Assembly: GCA_016713245.1 (NCBI GenBank)
Contig: JADJPM010000004.1
Coordinates: 3,162,001-3,226,000, forward strand
Source: Verrucomicrobiaceae bacterium
Lineage (GTDB): Bacteria > Verrucomicrobiota > Verrucomicrobiia > Verrucomicrobiales > Verrucomicrobiaceae
Length of the DNA: 64,000 bases
Direction: 5' to 3'
Part shown: positions 1 to 8,358 of the stretch, piece after piece
Numbering within the stretch: position 1 is the first letter of the stretch
Layout: each line of letters opens with the position of its first letter
Program-made: the position numbers and the translations under genes
The notes under the pieces: model-generated
Database searches by the model: none
What the model saw: the letters and a program-made list of their open reading frames with translations, nothing else
Told to the model about the DNA's origin: nothing

Positions 1-1437
1 CTGCCACGCACGCTTCTCGTGTTGGGTCTTCGCGTTCGCCGTCTCATGAGAGCTGGCGATGAGCTGCCGCATGGCCGCGCAACTGTCTCCCGCACGACTC
101 AGCACCTGCAGCAGCATGCCGTGCGAGACCTGGAAACGCGACACCAGCGGCTCCGGCGAGGCGGCTTGCAGCTTTTTGAAGGTGTCTTCATTCCAGCCGA
201 CAAAACCTTCCGGCGGCTTCTTTTTGACCATCTTGCGCAGCTTCTTCACATCGCCTGCGGCCTTGGCTTCCATCTTGGCGTTTTCGATGATGTGCTCCGG
301 TGCCTGGCACACGACGTAGCCCACGTCGTCAAAGCCGCGACGGCCCGCACGCCCGGTGATCTGGTGAAAGTCGCGCGCCGTGAGCGTGGCCACCTTTTCG
401 CCGCTGTATTTGCTCAGTCGCGTGAGCAGCACCGTGCGGATCGGCACGTTCACACCCACGCCGAGTGTGTCGGTGCCGCAGATGACTTTGAGAAGGCCAC
501 GCTGCGCCAGTTTTTCGACCAGCACGCGATACTTCGGCAGCAAACCGGCGTGATGGATGCCCACGCCATGGCTGAGGTATTTTTTCACCTCCTTGCCATA
601 CGGGCTGGTGAATTTCGCCCCGGCCATCAGTTCTTTGATCGCGGCCTTTTCGGCGGCGGAGCAGAAATTCAGGCTCATGAGGTCCTGCGCGGCTTGGGCA
701 GCCTCGTTCTGCGTGAAGTGCACGAGATAGACGGGTGCCTTGTTTGCCGCGACGAGGTCCTGCAGCGTCACATCGACGCCTGTTTGCACATAACTGAACT
801 CCAGCGGCACCGGACGCTCATACGACGCGACGATGGTTGTCTCCGCCTTCGTCAACTGAGTGAGCCCCTCTTTGAAAAAGGCCGATCCACCCATCGTGGC
901 CGACATGAGCAGAAAACGCGAGTTGCTCATCGTGAGCAGCGGCACCTGCCAGGCCACGCCGCGTTCCTTGTCCGAGTAGTAGTGAAACTCGTCCATGATG
1001 ACCTCGCGAAACGGCGCCTCCGCGCCATCACGCAGGGCGTAGTTGGCCAAAATCTCCGCCGTGCAGCAGAGGATCGGTGCCTTGCGATTCACCGTCGCAT
1101 CGCCGGTGGCCATGCCGACGTTGTCCGGGCCTAAGTCGCGGCACAGCGCAAGGAACTTCTCATTCACCAACGCCTTGATCGGGCAGGTGTAAACGGATCG
1201 CCGCCCCTTCGCGAGCGAGCGGAAGTGCAGAGCCAGGGCCACGAGCGATTTTCCCGAGCCGGTGGGTGTGTTGAGGATGACGTTGCGATCATCAAACAGC
1301 TCCAAGATGGCCTCCTCCTGCGCCGGATAGAGCTCCAGCTTCTTCTCCGCCACATAATCGAGAAACGCCGCCAGCAGCTCGTCGTTCGAGCAGTCGGTGG
1401 ATTTCGGAAGTCGGCGCAGCAGCGGGTGGTCGGACAT
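1..1437 (-). CDS. DEAD/DEAH-box RNA helicase (DUF3516-type), 3' end outside window
   Basis: The minus strand encodes the first ~479 residues of a superfamily II helicase that continues past base 1. Motifs in order: Walker A TPTGSGKS (about residue 50), motif Ia TCPIKALVNEKF, motif II MDEFHYYSD (a DEFH variant of the DEAH box), motif III LMSATM, and motif VI ITGRAGRRGFDD near residue 380. This order, the YPAQEEAI Q-like motif and the C-terminal part after motif VI (EHIIENAKMEAKAA) fit the large ATP-dependent RNA helicases that carry DUF3516, thought to act in RNA unwinding or turnover. The ATG at 1437 gives MSDHPLLRRLPKS; an in-frame ATG at 1452 would add five residues, and no strong ribosome site separates the two. 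The fold assignment is secure; the RNA substrate is inferred from the family. Confidence 0.9.
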   Translation of the reverse strand, partial: MSDHPLLRRLPKSTDCSNDELLAAFLDYVAEKKLELYPAQEEAILELFDDRNVILNTPTGSGKSLVALALHFRSLAKGRRSVYTCPIKALVNEKFLALCRDLGPDNVGMATGDATVNRKAPILCCTAEILANYALRDGAEAPFREVIMDEFHYYSDKERGVAWQVPLLTMSNSRFLLMSATMGGSAFFKEGLTQLTKAETTIVASYERPVPLEFSYVQTGVDVTLQDLVAANKAPVYLVHFTQNEAAQAAQDLMSLNFCSAAEKAAIKELMAGAKFTSPYGKEVKKYLSHGVGIHHAGLLPKYRVLVEKLAQRGLLKVICGTDTLGVGVNVPIRTVLLTRLSKYSGEKVATLTARDFHQITGRAGRRGFDDVGYVVCQAPEHIIENAKMEAKAAGDVKKLRKMVKKKPPEGFVGWNEDTFKKLQAASPEPLVSRFQVSHGMLLQVLSRAGDSCAAMRQLIASSHETANAKTQHEKRAWQ

Positions 1438-1452
1438 GGAGCGGCCATTCAT

Positions 1453-2017
1453 CGCACAGCATTCGCGCCGTGCGAGCCTCCGTCTGGAGAAAGACCTGCC
1501 CATGCGTAGGGCGGATGTGTCGGGCGGAAAAAGTGCCGTGGTCCTCATGAAGCCCCCTCGCCCGACTATCCGGCCGATTCGAGGGCATGCGCAGACCGGC
1601 GAGCTTACGAAAGCGTCACGAGCCGGATAATTGGGCGGCATGCGCACAGAGAACCACGGCATCCTCTCCGCCCAACACATCCGGCCTACACCAGCAAGCC
1701 AGCGCGATGGAACACAGCGGCCGGTTCTCAGCGAGTTGGCGGAAGACCTCCCGCACAGCCGTGCCGTGTTCCAAGCGCAAAGAAGAGCGTGAGCAGCTTC
1801 ATGGAGAGAGCGAGGCTTCACTCAAAGCTGGGCTCAGTGTTCGGAAGACTCACCCATCGCATTTAACCTCCTATGTTGGCGCACAGCCGCATTTCTGGTG
1901 CCGCACTCCAACCTGGCGCGTAAACCGAGACTCATGGACCCTTCAGCCCGTACTCTTCCCGCGATTCCGTCGGATATAAAGCTGCTGACAAACCTCTCGA
2001 TCTGTGAATGATCTTCA
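1453..2017. other. Gene-free stretch upstream of the helicase
   Basis: No open frame here has recognisable protein character: short frames on both strands have arginine/serine-rich, low-complexity composition typical of GC-rich noise. It presumably holds the helicase promoter at its left end. No tRNA, terminator hairpin or repeat was seen by eye. It begins an accessory stretch (to about 4.6 kb) where genes are sparse and mobile-element traces are common. Confidence 0.4.
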
Positions 2018-2371
2018 ATGTTTGACCACTCCACACTTATGTCAGTCCGATGCCAAAAAGACGATTGTTTCGATGCGCCTCAACCCGCAGTGGCCGCCGC
2101 AGTGCGGATTGTCCTGTCGCGTCAGCCGCCATACGTCCACACGACCGAGACCCAGAGAGACTCCACCTTCAAGACAAACGTCAAACCAAGTTGGTGGCTA
2201 CTAGGCACTGACATGACTGTTGAGCTAAAGCCATCACCATCTGGCACGCAGATTGTCGCCAAGACGACCTCGCAGTGGTTCATCATGGGTGACGTGTTCA
2301 GCTACTACAACCGATACATCGACGACTTTTTCGGAGATGTGAGAGCGAAGCTAAAGTGTTACAGAGCATGA
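2018..2371 (+). CDS. Orphan hypothetical protein or gene remnant
   Basis: A 117-residue frame. Its first ~60 residues look unstructured, but the last ~50 (MTVELKPSPSGTQIVAKTTS, then SQWFIMGDVFSYYNRYIDDF) look like real protein: alternating beta-strand pattern, then an aromatic helix. That is the sort of C-terminal end expected of a longer protein, so this may be the tail of a gene that lost its 5' end. A stop codon lies directly before the ATG. It sits in the same accessory stretch as the IS and the intron remnant. I do not recognise the family; function unknown. Confidence 0.35.
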   Translation: MFDHSTLMSVRCQKDDCFDAPQPAVAAAVRIVLSRQPPYVHTTETQRDSTFKTNVKPSWWLLGTDMTVELKPSPSGTQIVAKTTSQWFIMGDVFSYYNRYIDDFFGDVRAKLKCYRA

Positions 2372-2541
2372 CGTTGTCATGGCCTAACCAGAGAGCTAAA
2401 ACGAACCGACGCCCCGCTGGGCAATTGGACGGTTCGGGTAATTTGTTCACAATTATTGCAGGCGACCGGGTGTTTCCGGTGACGGTCGCTGAGCTTGCAG
2501 TTAGGTCAGAAAGATTCCTGCCACACGATCACCCATGATTG

Positions 2542-2594
2542 ATACTGGCCTGCTCCCTGAAAGTAGGACGGTTGTAAAATGTAGTTCTGGCTCC
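2542..2594 (+). repeat. IS left end: target duplication ATAC plus terminal inverted repeat
   Basis: ATAC (2542-2545) is followed by the left inverted repeat starting TGGCCTGCTCCCTG. The first 14 bases match the right end exactly; the rest matches with substitutions and small gaps. Confidence 0.9.
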
Positions 2595-2616
2595 GAAACC
2601 AGGAGAACAGAACACC

Positions 2617-2882
2617 ATGAAAAAGAGCAGACACAGTGAAGAGAAGATCGTGAGCATCCTGCGCGAGGCGCAGGGTGGGATGAAGGTCCGGGACGTGTGC
2701 GCGCGTCATAACATCAGCGAGCAGACCTACTACGGGTGGAAGCGCAAGTATGGCGGGATGCAGGTCGATGAGCTGCGTCAGGCGAGGGCGTTGGCGGAAG
2801 AAAACGGGCGGCTCAAACGCATCGTGGCGGACTTGACGGTGCAGATCGACATCTTGAAGGCCATCAACGCAAAAAATGGTAA
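2617..2882 (+). pseudogene. IS3-family OrfA (HTH protein), frame lost at the A-tract
   Basis: The start MKKSRHSEEKIVSILREAQG, followed by an HTH (VRDVCARHNISEQTYYGW) and a leucine-zipper-like helix, is classic OrfA, which binds the IS ends and is joined to OrfB by programmed -1 frameshifting. A GGAG site precedes the ATG. Canonical OrfA ends in ..KKW-stop across AAAAAAATGGTAA-like sequence; here the A-tract at 2871-2876 has six A. One base more would put the frame into AKKW and the TAA at 2880-2882. As given, the frame runs on to 3051 through unrelated sequence and lies +1, not -1, relative to orfB. The loss is inferred by comparison with the family. Confidence 0.75.
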
Positions 2883-3812
2883 GCCCGGCCAGCAAGCGAC
2901 GGGCGGCACGATACGCCATGCAAAGCGATTTGGGCGGGATCGCGCAGGTGTGTCGTGCCTTGGAGCTTGCACGGTCGGGCTACTACCGGGTGGCGAAAGT
3001 GAGCGCGGAGGCGAGGCATCGACGAGTTCGCATCGTGCGGCTGAGCCGTGAGCATCCGCGCTACGGTTACCGCCGGATCGCGGCGTTGCTGCGACGTGAG
3101 GGCGAGCGGATCAACGTGAAGTGCGTGGCGAGGGTGCGCCGGGAGGAAGGACTGCAGGTGCGCAAACGCCAGCGGCGGATGCGAAGAGTGAGGCTTGGGC
3201 AGCAAGGCCGGCAGGCTGCGGCGCATCGCAATCACGTGTGGAGCTGGGACTTTGTGAGCGACCAGGTGGAGGGCGGCAGCGCCTTTCGCATCCTCACCTT
3301 GATCGACGAGCACGCGTGAGTGCCACGCCACGCATGTGGCGTGGTCGATCCGCGCCACGGACGTGCTTGGCGTGCTGGAGTCTGCGATGCGCAAGCACGG
3401 CACGCCTGAGCACATCCGCAGCGACAACGGGCCTGAGTTCATCGCGTATGCGATCCAGGACTGGATGCAGCATCGACACATCAAGATGAGCTACATCAAG
3501 CCGGGGTCACCTTGGGAGAACGCCTACATCGAATCGTTCCACGACAAGCTACGCGACGAATGCCTCAACCGCGAGGTGTTCGGCAGCCTGGCGGAGGCCC
3601 GTGTTGTCGTCGAGCAATGGCGGCGTGAATACAATGAATACCGGCCTCACAGCTCGCTGGACTACGGCACCCCGGCACAGGCGGCGACACGCTGTCAAAC
3701 TCCGCTACGGCCTCGTCTCGCTACGCTCGACGAGACCTTCGCTGCGTTTGACAGCGTGAGAGAACCAACCAACATCAAGATCAACCCAAGGACGCAGGAA
3801 CTACATTTATGA
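2876..3812 (+). pseudogene. IS3-family OrfB (DDE transposase), frameshifted
   Basis: The first part (2876-3319) starts MVSPASKRRAARYAMQ and carries HPRYGYRRIAALLRREG and the first catalytic Asp in VWSWDFVSDQ (rve domain). The second part continues in another frame to 3812 with the second Asp (RSDNGPEFIA) and the Glu (WENAYIESFHDKL), completing the D-D-E set. At the junction, IDEHA-stop at ~3319 replaces the usual IDEHTRECHA: CAC ACG CGT has become C ACG CGT, a loss of two bases near 3310-3314. All catalytic residues survive but no single frame joins them, so OrfB is inactive unless the indel is a sequence error. Confidence 0.88.
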
Positions 3813-3842
3813 CCTGTCCCACCCCAGGGAGCAGGCCAATAC
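3790..3842 (+). repeat. IS right end: terminal inverted repeat plus target duplication ATAC
   Basis: The right inverted repeat ends in CAGGGAGCAGGCCA at 3838 and is followed directly by the second ATAC copy (3839-3842). The interrupted gene resumes at 3843. Confidence 0.9.
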
Positions 3843-4532
3843 GAGCTTCAACATGTATAGCGACGCGAACGGCGGAGACCCTGATGCCACCAGTCCCACG
3901 TTGCGTTGCTATCACAAACTTCTGTGGAGCAAGCCCCTTCCCAGTGGCGACCTCTTCGACTTGCGGGAGGATGCGCCTGGTTACTACCTTCACCATAGCT
4001 CTACATTGGGCGATTTCTCATTAGGGAGCGACGCCATCACACACTCATACAAGAATCAAATCAACAAGAAGTGGCTGACGACTCAAATCCCGAAGCAAGT
4101 GCAGGAGCTTTTCGATCACGGGTCAACCATTGGTGCATACATCGTCTTTCCCAATAGAAAGGTGGATGGGAAGCACACAGTAAATCAGGCCAGAGGCATC
4201 TTGCGGCTCATTGATGACCGATTCGATCTGACCTTGGAGTGCATCAGGCGCTTTTACGCTGACGAGGCGAGCCCACTGGCAGAGACATTGACGAGGTATG
4301 CGGCCTTCTTCCGCCTATTCGGGACGTTTGCGGGCTACGTTCGGTTCTTTCTCTTGGATGACCTTGTCGATGAGAAGGGCGCGGTGTTGTTCTATTTGCC
4401 ATTTGACGGCTTTCAATCGCCGCCGCGATTCAGGGATTCGGAAGATTACCTTGTTTACAAAACCAGGGTAGAGAGGTTCGTCACTTCTCGCAGTAGGAGA
4501 ATCGAAGCGTATGCAACGCAACTTAAGACCTA

Positions 4533-4610
4533 ATCGGGTGGAGGTGACAGGGTTGCGCCCGTCACCCCTCTCACACCACCCGGCATGCGCCTACGCACCG
4601 GGCGGGTCCA
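4533..4610 (-). ncRNA. Group II intron 3' remnant (domain V/VI-like)
   Basis: Read on the minus strand, a hairpin CCCGG-TGCG-TAGG-CGCA-TG-CCGGG with a 2-nt bulge on its 3' side resembles domain V. It is followed by GTGTGAGAGGGG and a second hairpin GGTGACGGG-CGCAA-CCCTGTCACC, then CTCCACCCGAT. That layout, with a GTGAGAGGGG-type linker and a CGCAA-capped final hairpin ending in CCACCCGAT, closely resembles the 3' ends of bacterial group II introns. No reverse transcriptase/maturase is present: the DUF1549 gene begins 180 bp further. The catalytic AGC triad is not clear, so this is probably a dead 5'-truncated copy. Its predicted 3' end lies on the stop codon of the DUF6994-like gene. The 4611-4792 stretch between it and the next gene shows nothing recognisable. 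Confidence 0.5.
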
Positions 4611-4792
4611 ATCAGATTAACGGATAGGCTTCACAGCTTCTCCGTAGTGCAGCTTGATCCAGATAATGGCCACCTTCGTCGGGCTTCGCGGTATGGTTGT
4701 CGCCTTTGATGTAGCCGCTATCGCTGCATGGCGCTCCAATGGTATAACCTCACACGCCTGATCCAACCGCCAGCCTTGGAATATCCCTTCGC

Positions 4793-6514
4793 TCAATCCA
4801 CGAACACAAACGCGTTCGAGTTCAGCAGGGCGAGGCAGTAATCCCGCACGGCTTCGGCGAAGCTGCCGGCGAGGGCGGTTTGTTTTTCGAGGAAGAGGCG
4901 GCCGGCGTTGAGTTCGTTCTGCGTGGCTTGGCGGGAAAGACAGATGCGGGTGGCTTCGGTGAGGATGGGGTCGGCTTCGGAGCCGTGTTTCGAGGTCAGC
5001 GTGGTGGCGAGGTGGGCGGCGGTTTCGTTCACGAAGTCGGAATTCAGCATCGTGAGGGCTTGCGGGGCAGTGGTGGATTCGTTGCGGCGGCTGCAACTGG
5101 CCTGGGCATCGGGGCGGTCGAAGAGCTCGAAGAGCGGATGGCGCAGATTACGACGGGCAAAGGTGTAAATGCTGCGGCGGCGATGCTCGGTGGGGTCGGT
5201 CGTGACTTCGATCTGCTTCTTGAGCAGGGTGGAGGTGATCTCCGGTGGCAAGGGCAGGCGCACGCTGGGACCGCTGGGCTTGAGATTGAGCTGACCGCTC
5301 ACGCTCAGCAGCGCATCACGCAGCATTTCGCCGGTGAGGCGTTTTTGCTGGGGCACGGCCTGGCGGTAGGCGCGGGACATGACGATGAGCTTGTGGAGGC
5401 GTTTGAGGCTCCACTTTTGACGCGGGAGCTCGGCGGCGAGCCAGTCGAGCAGTTCAGGATGCGTTGGAGCCTCGCCTTGATGCCCGAGATCGCCGGGATT
5501 GCCGGCCAGCGGCTTGCCAAAGTGCTGCTGCCAGAGGCGATTGGCCATCGAGCGGAGGAAAAGCACGTTCTCACCACTCGTGATCCATTTCGCCAAAGCC
5601 AGCCGGTCCGGCTTGGAGCCTTCCGCAGGCTTGGTGAGGCCGATGCGAGGAAAAGCGGGCTCCACGGCGGGTCCGGGGCGTTTCGATTCACCTCGCACAA
5701 AGACGACGCTGGCGGGCACACCTTCGTGGAAGACACGCACCATGGGGCCGATCTGCTTGCGCTCCTTCGGCAGCACCGTGTTGTCGAAAAAGGCCCGCAG
5801 GCGATAAAAGTCCGCCTGACTAATCGGATCATACGGATGCTCGTGACACTGCGCACAGCCAAACGTGAGTCCGAGGCATACGGTGCCGACCGTGGCCGTC
5901 ATGTCGTTGAGGAAGATGTGGCGGCGCTCGATCTGGTTGTTCACGTCCGGCATGTCCGGCCCGGCCAGCAGGAAGCCCGTGGGGGCCTCCGCGCCCATCA
6001 AATCTCCCGCAATCTGCTGCTGCACAAATTGATCGAACGGCAGATCCTTGTTCAACGCCTCGATCACCCAGTCCCGATACTGCCAGGCCCGTTCACGCGT
6101 GGCGTCATATTCAAAACCATCCGACTCGGCGAAGCGGGCCAGATCCAGCCACCACTGCGCCCAGTGCTCGCCATAGCGTTGGGAGGCCAGAAGGCGATCC
6201 ACGAGAGCTTCGTAGCTTTCGTTGGATAATTGGGAGGCCGAAGGCGGCAGCCCCGTGAGGTCAAAGGTCACGCGGCGGATCAGCGTGGCGGCATCGGCTT
6301 CCTTCTCGATGGGCGTTTTCATGGCCACGACCGCATCAAGATCGGCCGCCTCCACCTTCGTGAGCGGTTTCCAAGCCCAGTGTTCACGATCCTTCGCGGT
6401 GATCGGCCGTTCGTCCTTCACCGGATCATTCGAAGCACGAATGGCCGCCGCTTTCGCGGCAACACCGCACGACAAAACGAGCGCCGCCAAAACGATGCCG
6501 CATCGTTTCATCAC
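4793..6514 (-). CDS. DUF1549/DUF1553 secreted protein
   Basis: 573 residues with an N-terminal signal peptide (MMKRCGIVLAALVLSCGVAA). DUF1549 covers about residues 65-240: DAATLIRRVTFDLTGLPPS, then a WWLDLARFAESDGFEYD block and a CxxCH motif in FGCAQCHEHPYDP. DUF1553 covers about 310-560: KPDRLALAKWITSGENVLF and FELFDRPDAQASCSRRNEST. These Planctomycetes/Verrucomicrobia proteins are exported and linked to polysaccharide or sulfatase gene sets; the biochemical role is unknown. Unlike the paralogue at 55.2 kb, it lacks the N-terminal cytochrome-like PSCyt1 domain, going straight from signal peptide to DUF1549. Its start overlaps the stop of the upstream DUF1501 gene (ATGA, 6511-6514), so the two are co-translated. 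Confidence 0.93.
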   Translation of the reverse strand: MMKRCGIVLAALVLSCGVAAKAAAIRASNDPVKDERPITAKDREHWAWKPLTKVEAADLDAVVAMKTPIEKEADAATLIRRVTFDLTGLPPSASQLSNESYEALVDRLLASQRYGEHWAQWWLDLARFAESDGFEYDATRERAWQYRDWVIEALNKDLPFDQFVQQQIAGDLMGAEAPTGFLLAGPDMPDVNNQIERRHIFLNDMTATVGTVCLGLTFGCAQCHEHPYDPISQADFYRLRAFFDNTVLPKERKQIGPMVRVFHEGVPASVVFVRGESKRPGPAVEPAFPRIGLTKPAEGSKPDRLALAKWITSGENVLFLRSMANRLWQQHFGKPLAGNPGDLGHQGEAPTHPELLDWLAAELPRQKWSLKRLHKLIVMSRAYRQAVPQQKRLTGEMLRDALLSVSGQLNLKPSGPSVRLPLPPEITSTLLKKQIEVTTDPTEHRRRSIYTFARRNLRHPLFELFDRPDAQASCSRRNESTTAPQALTMLNSDFVNETAAHLATTLTSKHGSEADPILTEATRICLSRQATQNELNAGRLFLEKQTALAGSFAEAVRDYCLALLNSNAFVFVD

Positions 6515-7887
6515 GCGAGCACTCCTTTCACGACATGAGACTCGCCCACGCCCGTGAGCTTCTCATCGAGGCCGTTGTGCTTGAAGGTCAGCCGGTCGTG
6601 ATCGAGGCCCATGAGATGCAGAATCGTCGCGTGGAGGTCGTGGACGTGCACTTTGTCCACGGCGGCCCGCAGGCCGAACTCATCGGTGGCTCCGTGAATG
6701 TGGCCGTGCTTCACGCCGGCACCGAACAGCACGGTGGTGAAGCCCCAGGGGTTGTGATCGCGGCCCACGCCTTTTTCGCTCATCGGCATGCGACCGAATT
6801 CACCGCCCCAGATGACGAGGGTGTCCTCCAAAAGGCCGCGTTGCTTCAAATCGCGGATCAAACCGGCCACGGGCTTGTCGGTGCGGGCGGCGTAGTCGGT
6901 GTGATTCTTCAAGACATCCTCGTGAGCGTCCCAGCCATTCGTATCGCCGGAGTAGAGCTGCACGAAACGCACGCCGCGCTCGATCATCCGACGTGCTAGC
7001 AGGCAGCGGGTGCCGAACTCGCTCGTCTTGGGTTCATCGATGCCGTAGAGACGCTTCGTGGCCTCCGTTTCGCGAGAAAGGTCCACCGCGTCAGGCGCGG
7101 CGCTTTGCATGCGAAAGGCCAGTTCGTAGGCCTTGATGCGGGCATCGAGCACGCTGTCGGCGGGGCGTTGCGCCTGATGCGCGGCATTCATCTGCTGGAT
7201 GAGATCGAGCGTGGCCCGCTGGCGGGCGCTGCTTTGCGGGCTTTGCAGATGCAGGATGGGATTGAGCCCGGCACGCATGGTGGTGCCTTGATAGGTCGCG
7301 GGCAAAAAGCCGCTGCCCCAGGCGGGTGGACCGCCTTTGAGTCCGCCGCCGGGATCGGGCAGCACCACAAAGGCGGGCATGTCGGCATTCTCGCTGCCGA
7401 GGCCATAGCTCACCCAGCTCCCGAGGCTCGGCTTGCCCATCAGGATGGAGCCGGTGTTCATCTGATAGACCGACTGCGGATGGTTCACGCTGTCGCCATG
7501 GCAACTGCGGATGACGCACATCTCATCGGCGATCTCCGCCATGTGCGGGAGGAAGTCGCTGATCTCGATCCCGCTTTGCCCGTGCTTCCGAAACGGCTTC
7601 ACCGGAGCCAGCAGCGGATTCTGCGCCACCTTCCGCCGCGTCTCGACGGCTCCATAGCTATCCGGCAACGGCTTGCCAGCCTGCTTGATGAGGTCCGGCT
7701 TCGGATCAAACAGGTCCACATGGCTCGGCCCACCATGCATGAAGAGCCAGATCACCCGCTTGGCCTTCGCAGGGAAATGCGACCGCGACTCCGCCATCAG
7801 ATGCGACAGCGCCACACTCGACAAACCCATGCCCGCACCAGCCAGCAAGCGGCGGCGGGAGGTCAGGGCGGCGAGGTCGGGTGGCAT
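6511..7887 (-). CDS. DUF1501 protein with Tat-type signal
   Basis: 458 residues. The N-terminus TSRRRLLAGAGMGLSSVAL resembles a twin-arginine signal, so it is probably exported folded. DUF1501 belongs to the alkaline-phosphatase-like fold: VIWLFMHGGPSHVDLFDPKP near residue 45, GWDAHEDVLKNH around 320, TLVIWGGEFGRMPMSEKG around 360 and HDLHATILHLMGLDHDRLTF near 430 are the conserved blocks. It is the first gene of a two-gene minus-strand operon with the DUF1549/DUF1553 gene. That order is the reverse of the usual one, in which the DUF1549 gene leads. The substrate is unknown; the family is sulfatase-like by fold only. Confidence 0.93.
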   Translation of the reverse strand: MPPDLAALTSRRRLLAGAGMGLSSVALSHLMAESRSHFPAKAKRVIWLFMHGGPSHVDLFDPKPDLIKQAGKPLPDSYGAVETRRKVAQNPLLAPVKPFRKHGQSGIEISDFLPHMAEIADEMCVIRSCHGDSVNHPQSVYQMNTGSILMGKPSLGSWVSYGLGSENADMPAFVVLPDPGGGLKGGPPAWGSGFLPATYQGTTMRAGLNPILHLQSPQSSARQRATLDLIQQMNAAHQAQRPADSVLDARIKAYELAFRMQSAAPDAVDLSRETEATKRLYGIDEPKTSEFGTRCLLARRMIERGVRFVQLYSGDTNGWDAHEDVLKNHTDYAARTDKPVAGLIRDLKQRGLLEDTLVIWGGEFGRMPMSEKGVGRDHNPWGFTTVLFGAGVKHGHIHGATDEFGLRAAVDKVHVHDLHATILHLMGLDHDRLTFKHNGLDEKLTGVGESHVVKGVLA

Positions 7888-7929
7888 GCGATGAAGACGA
7901 TGATCCCGGCCAATTCTGTCAGGAGGCTG

Positions 7930-8358
7930 TTAATCCAGCCAGTTCTCGATTTTCAAGCCAGGGACCTTCTCGAAGTCCACGACATTCCGGCTGAGGAGCG
8001 TGGCGTCGTGAGCGAGGCAGATAGCGGCGATCTTGAGGTCCATGGTGCCGATACGTGGCAGTGACTTTTGCAAACTGTGGAAAATCAGCGCAGCATCCCT
8101 GTCGAATGGAAGGACAGACATTCGGACGAGCGTGTCGAGGCAGCGATGAAGCATTTCGTATCCGGTAAGCTGCTCTGCGCCCGCTCGCTCGCGCCGGATG
8201 AAGGCAATCCAGCCGCTCAGCGATTCCTCCGCAGCCACAATGCAGGTGAAAATCTCCGGCTTTTCGATCTGAATGCGACTTCTGAGCTTAGCACCCGAGG
8301 CCGTGCCCAGGACGTACTCTCGAAAGTGGTTCGTATCGAGCACGGCAAACATAAGCAC
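7930..8358 (-). CDS. PIN-domain ribonuclease toxin (VapC family)
   Basis: About 142 residues with a PIN-fold acidic set: Asp in FAVLDTNHFRE near residue 8, Glu in VAAEESLSG near 44, Asp in GTMDLKIAAICLAH near 107 and Asp in SRNVVDFEKVPGL near 130. VapC toxins are Mg-dependent RNases that cut tRNA or rRNA and are neutralised by a small partner. The gene follows directly on the putative antitoxin: the antitoxin stop TAG and the GTG start share one base (8358), with an alternative ATG at 8352. Length and motif spacing are normal, so it looks intact. Confidence 0.88.
   Translation of the reverse strand: MLMFAVLDTNHFREYVLGTASGAKLRSRIQIEKPEIFTCIVAAEESLSGWIAFIRRERAGAEQLTGYEMLHRCLDTLVRMSVLPFDRDAALIFHSLQKSLPRIGTMDLKIAAICLAHDATLLSRNVVDFEKVPGLKIENWLD

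Larger units (their letters stand above)
2546..3838 (+). mobile_element. IS3-family (IS407-group-like) insertion sequence, 1,293 bp
   Basis: The ends are inverted repeats: the left end TGGCCTGCTCCCTG at 2546 is matched by CAGGGAGCAGGCCA ending at 3838, and similarity continues imperfectly for about 50 bp, including a shared AAATGTAGTTC. The termini are TG...CA, and a 4-bp direct repeat ATAC flanks the element (2542-2545 and 3839-3842), the target-duplication size expected for the IS407 group. Inside are orfA (HTH) and orfB (DDE transposase) overlapping at an A-tract, as in the IS3 family. Both frames carry indels, so this copy probably cannot move by itself. Confidence 0.93.
2535..4533 (+). 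pseudogene. DUF6994-like gene split by an IS3-family insertion
   Basis: The body (3853-4533, 226 residues) reads MYSDANGGDPDATSPTL and continues with RYH-type, LWSKPLPSGDLFDL, STIGAYIVFPNRKVDG and DRFDLTLECIRRFY segments, matching my recollection of DUF6994, a family of unknown function. The real start seems to be the ATG at 2535. Removing bases 2546-3842 (the IS and one copy of its ATAC target duplication) joins ATG ATT GAT AC to G AGC TTC AAC ATG in frame, giving MIDTSFNMYSDANG. The element therefore sits in codon 4. The downstream part could still be translated from the ATG at 3853, so partial function is possible. The TAA stop (4531-4533) touches a likely group II intron remnant on the opposite strand. 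Family name from memory; the split is seen directly. Confidence 0.7.

Noticed and set aside
19..1134. Long plus-strand open frame (371 codons) over the helicase
   Set aside because: It is antisense to a gene with complete helicase motifs; its product is His/Arg-rich with no family features.
4880..6229. 449-codon plus-strand open frame
   Set aside because: Antisense to the DUF1549/DUF1553 gene; composition is typical of shadow frames in GC-rich DNA.
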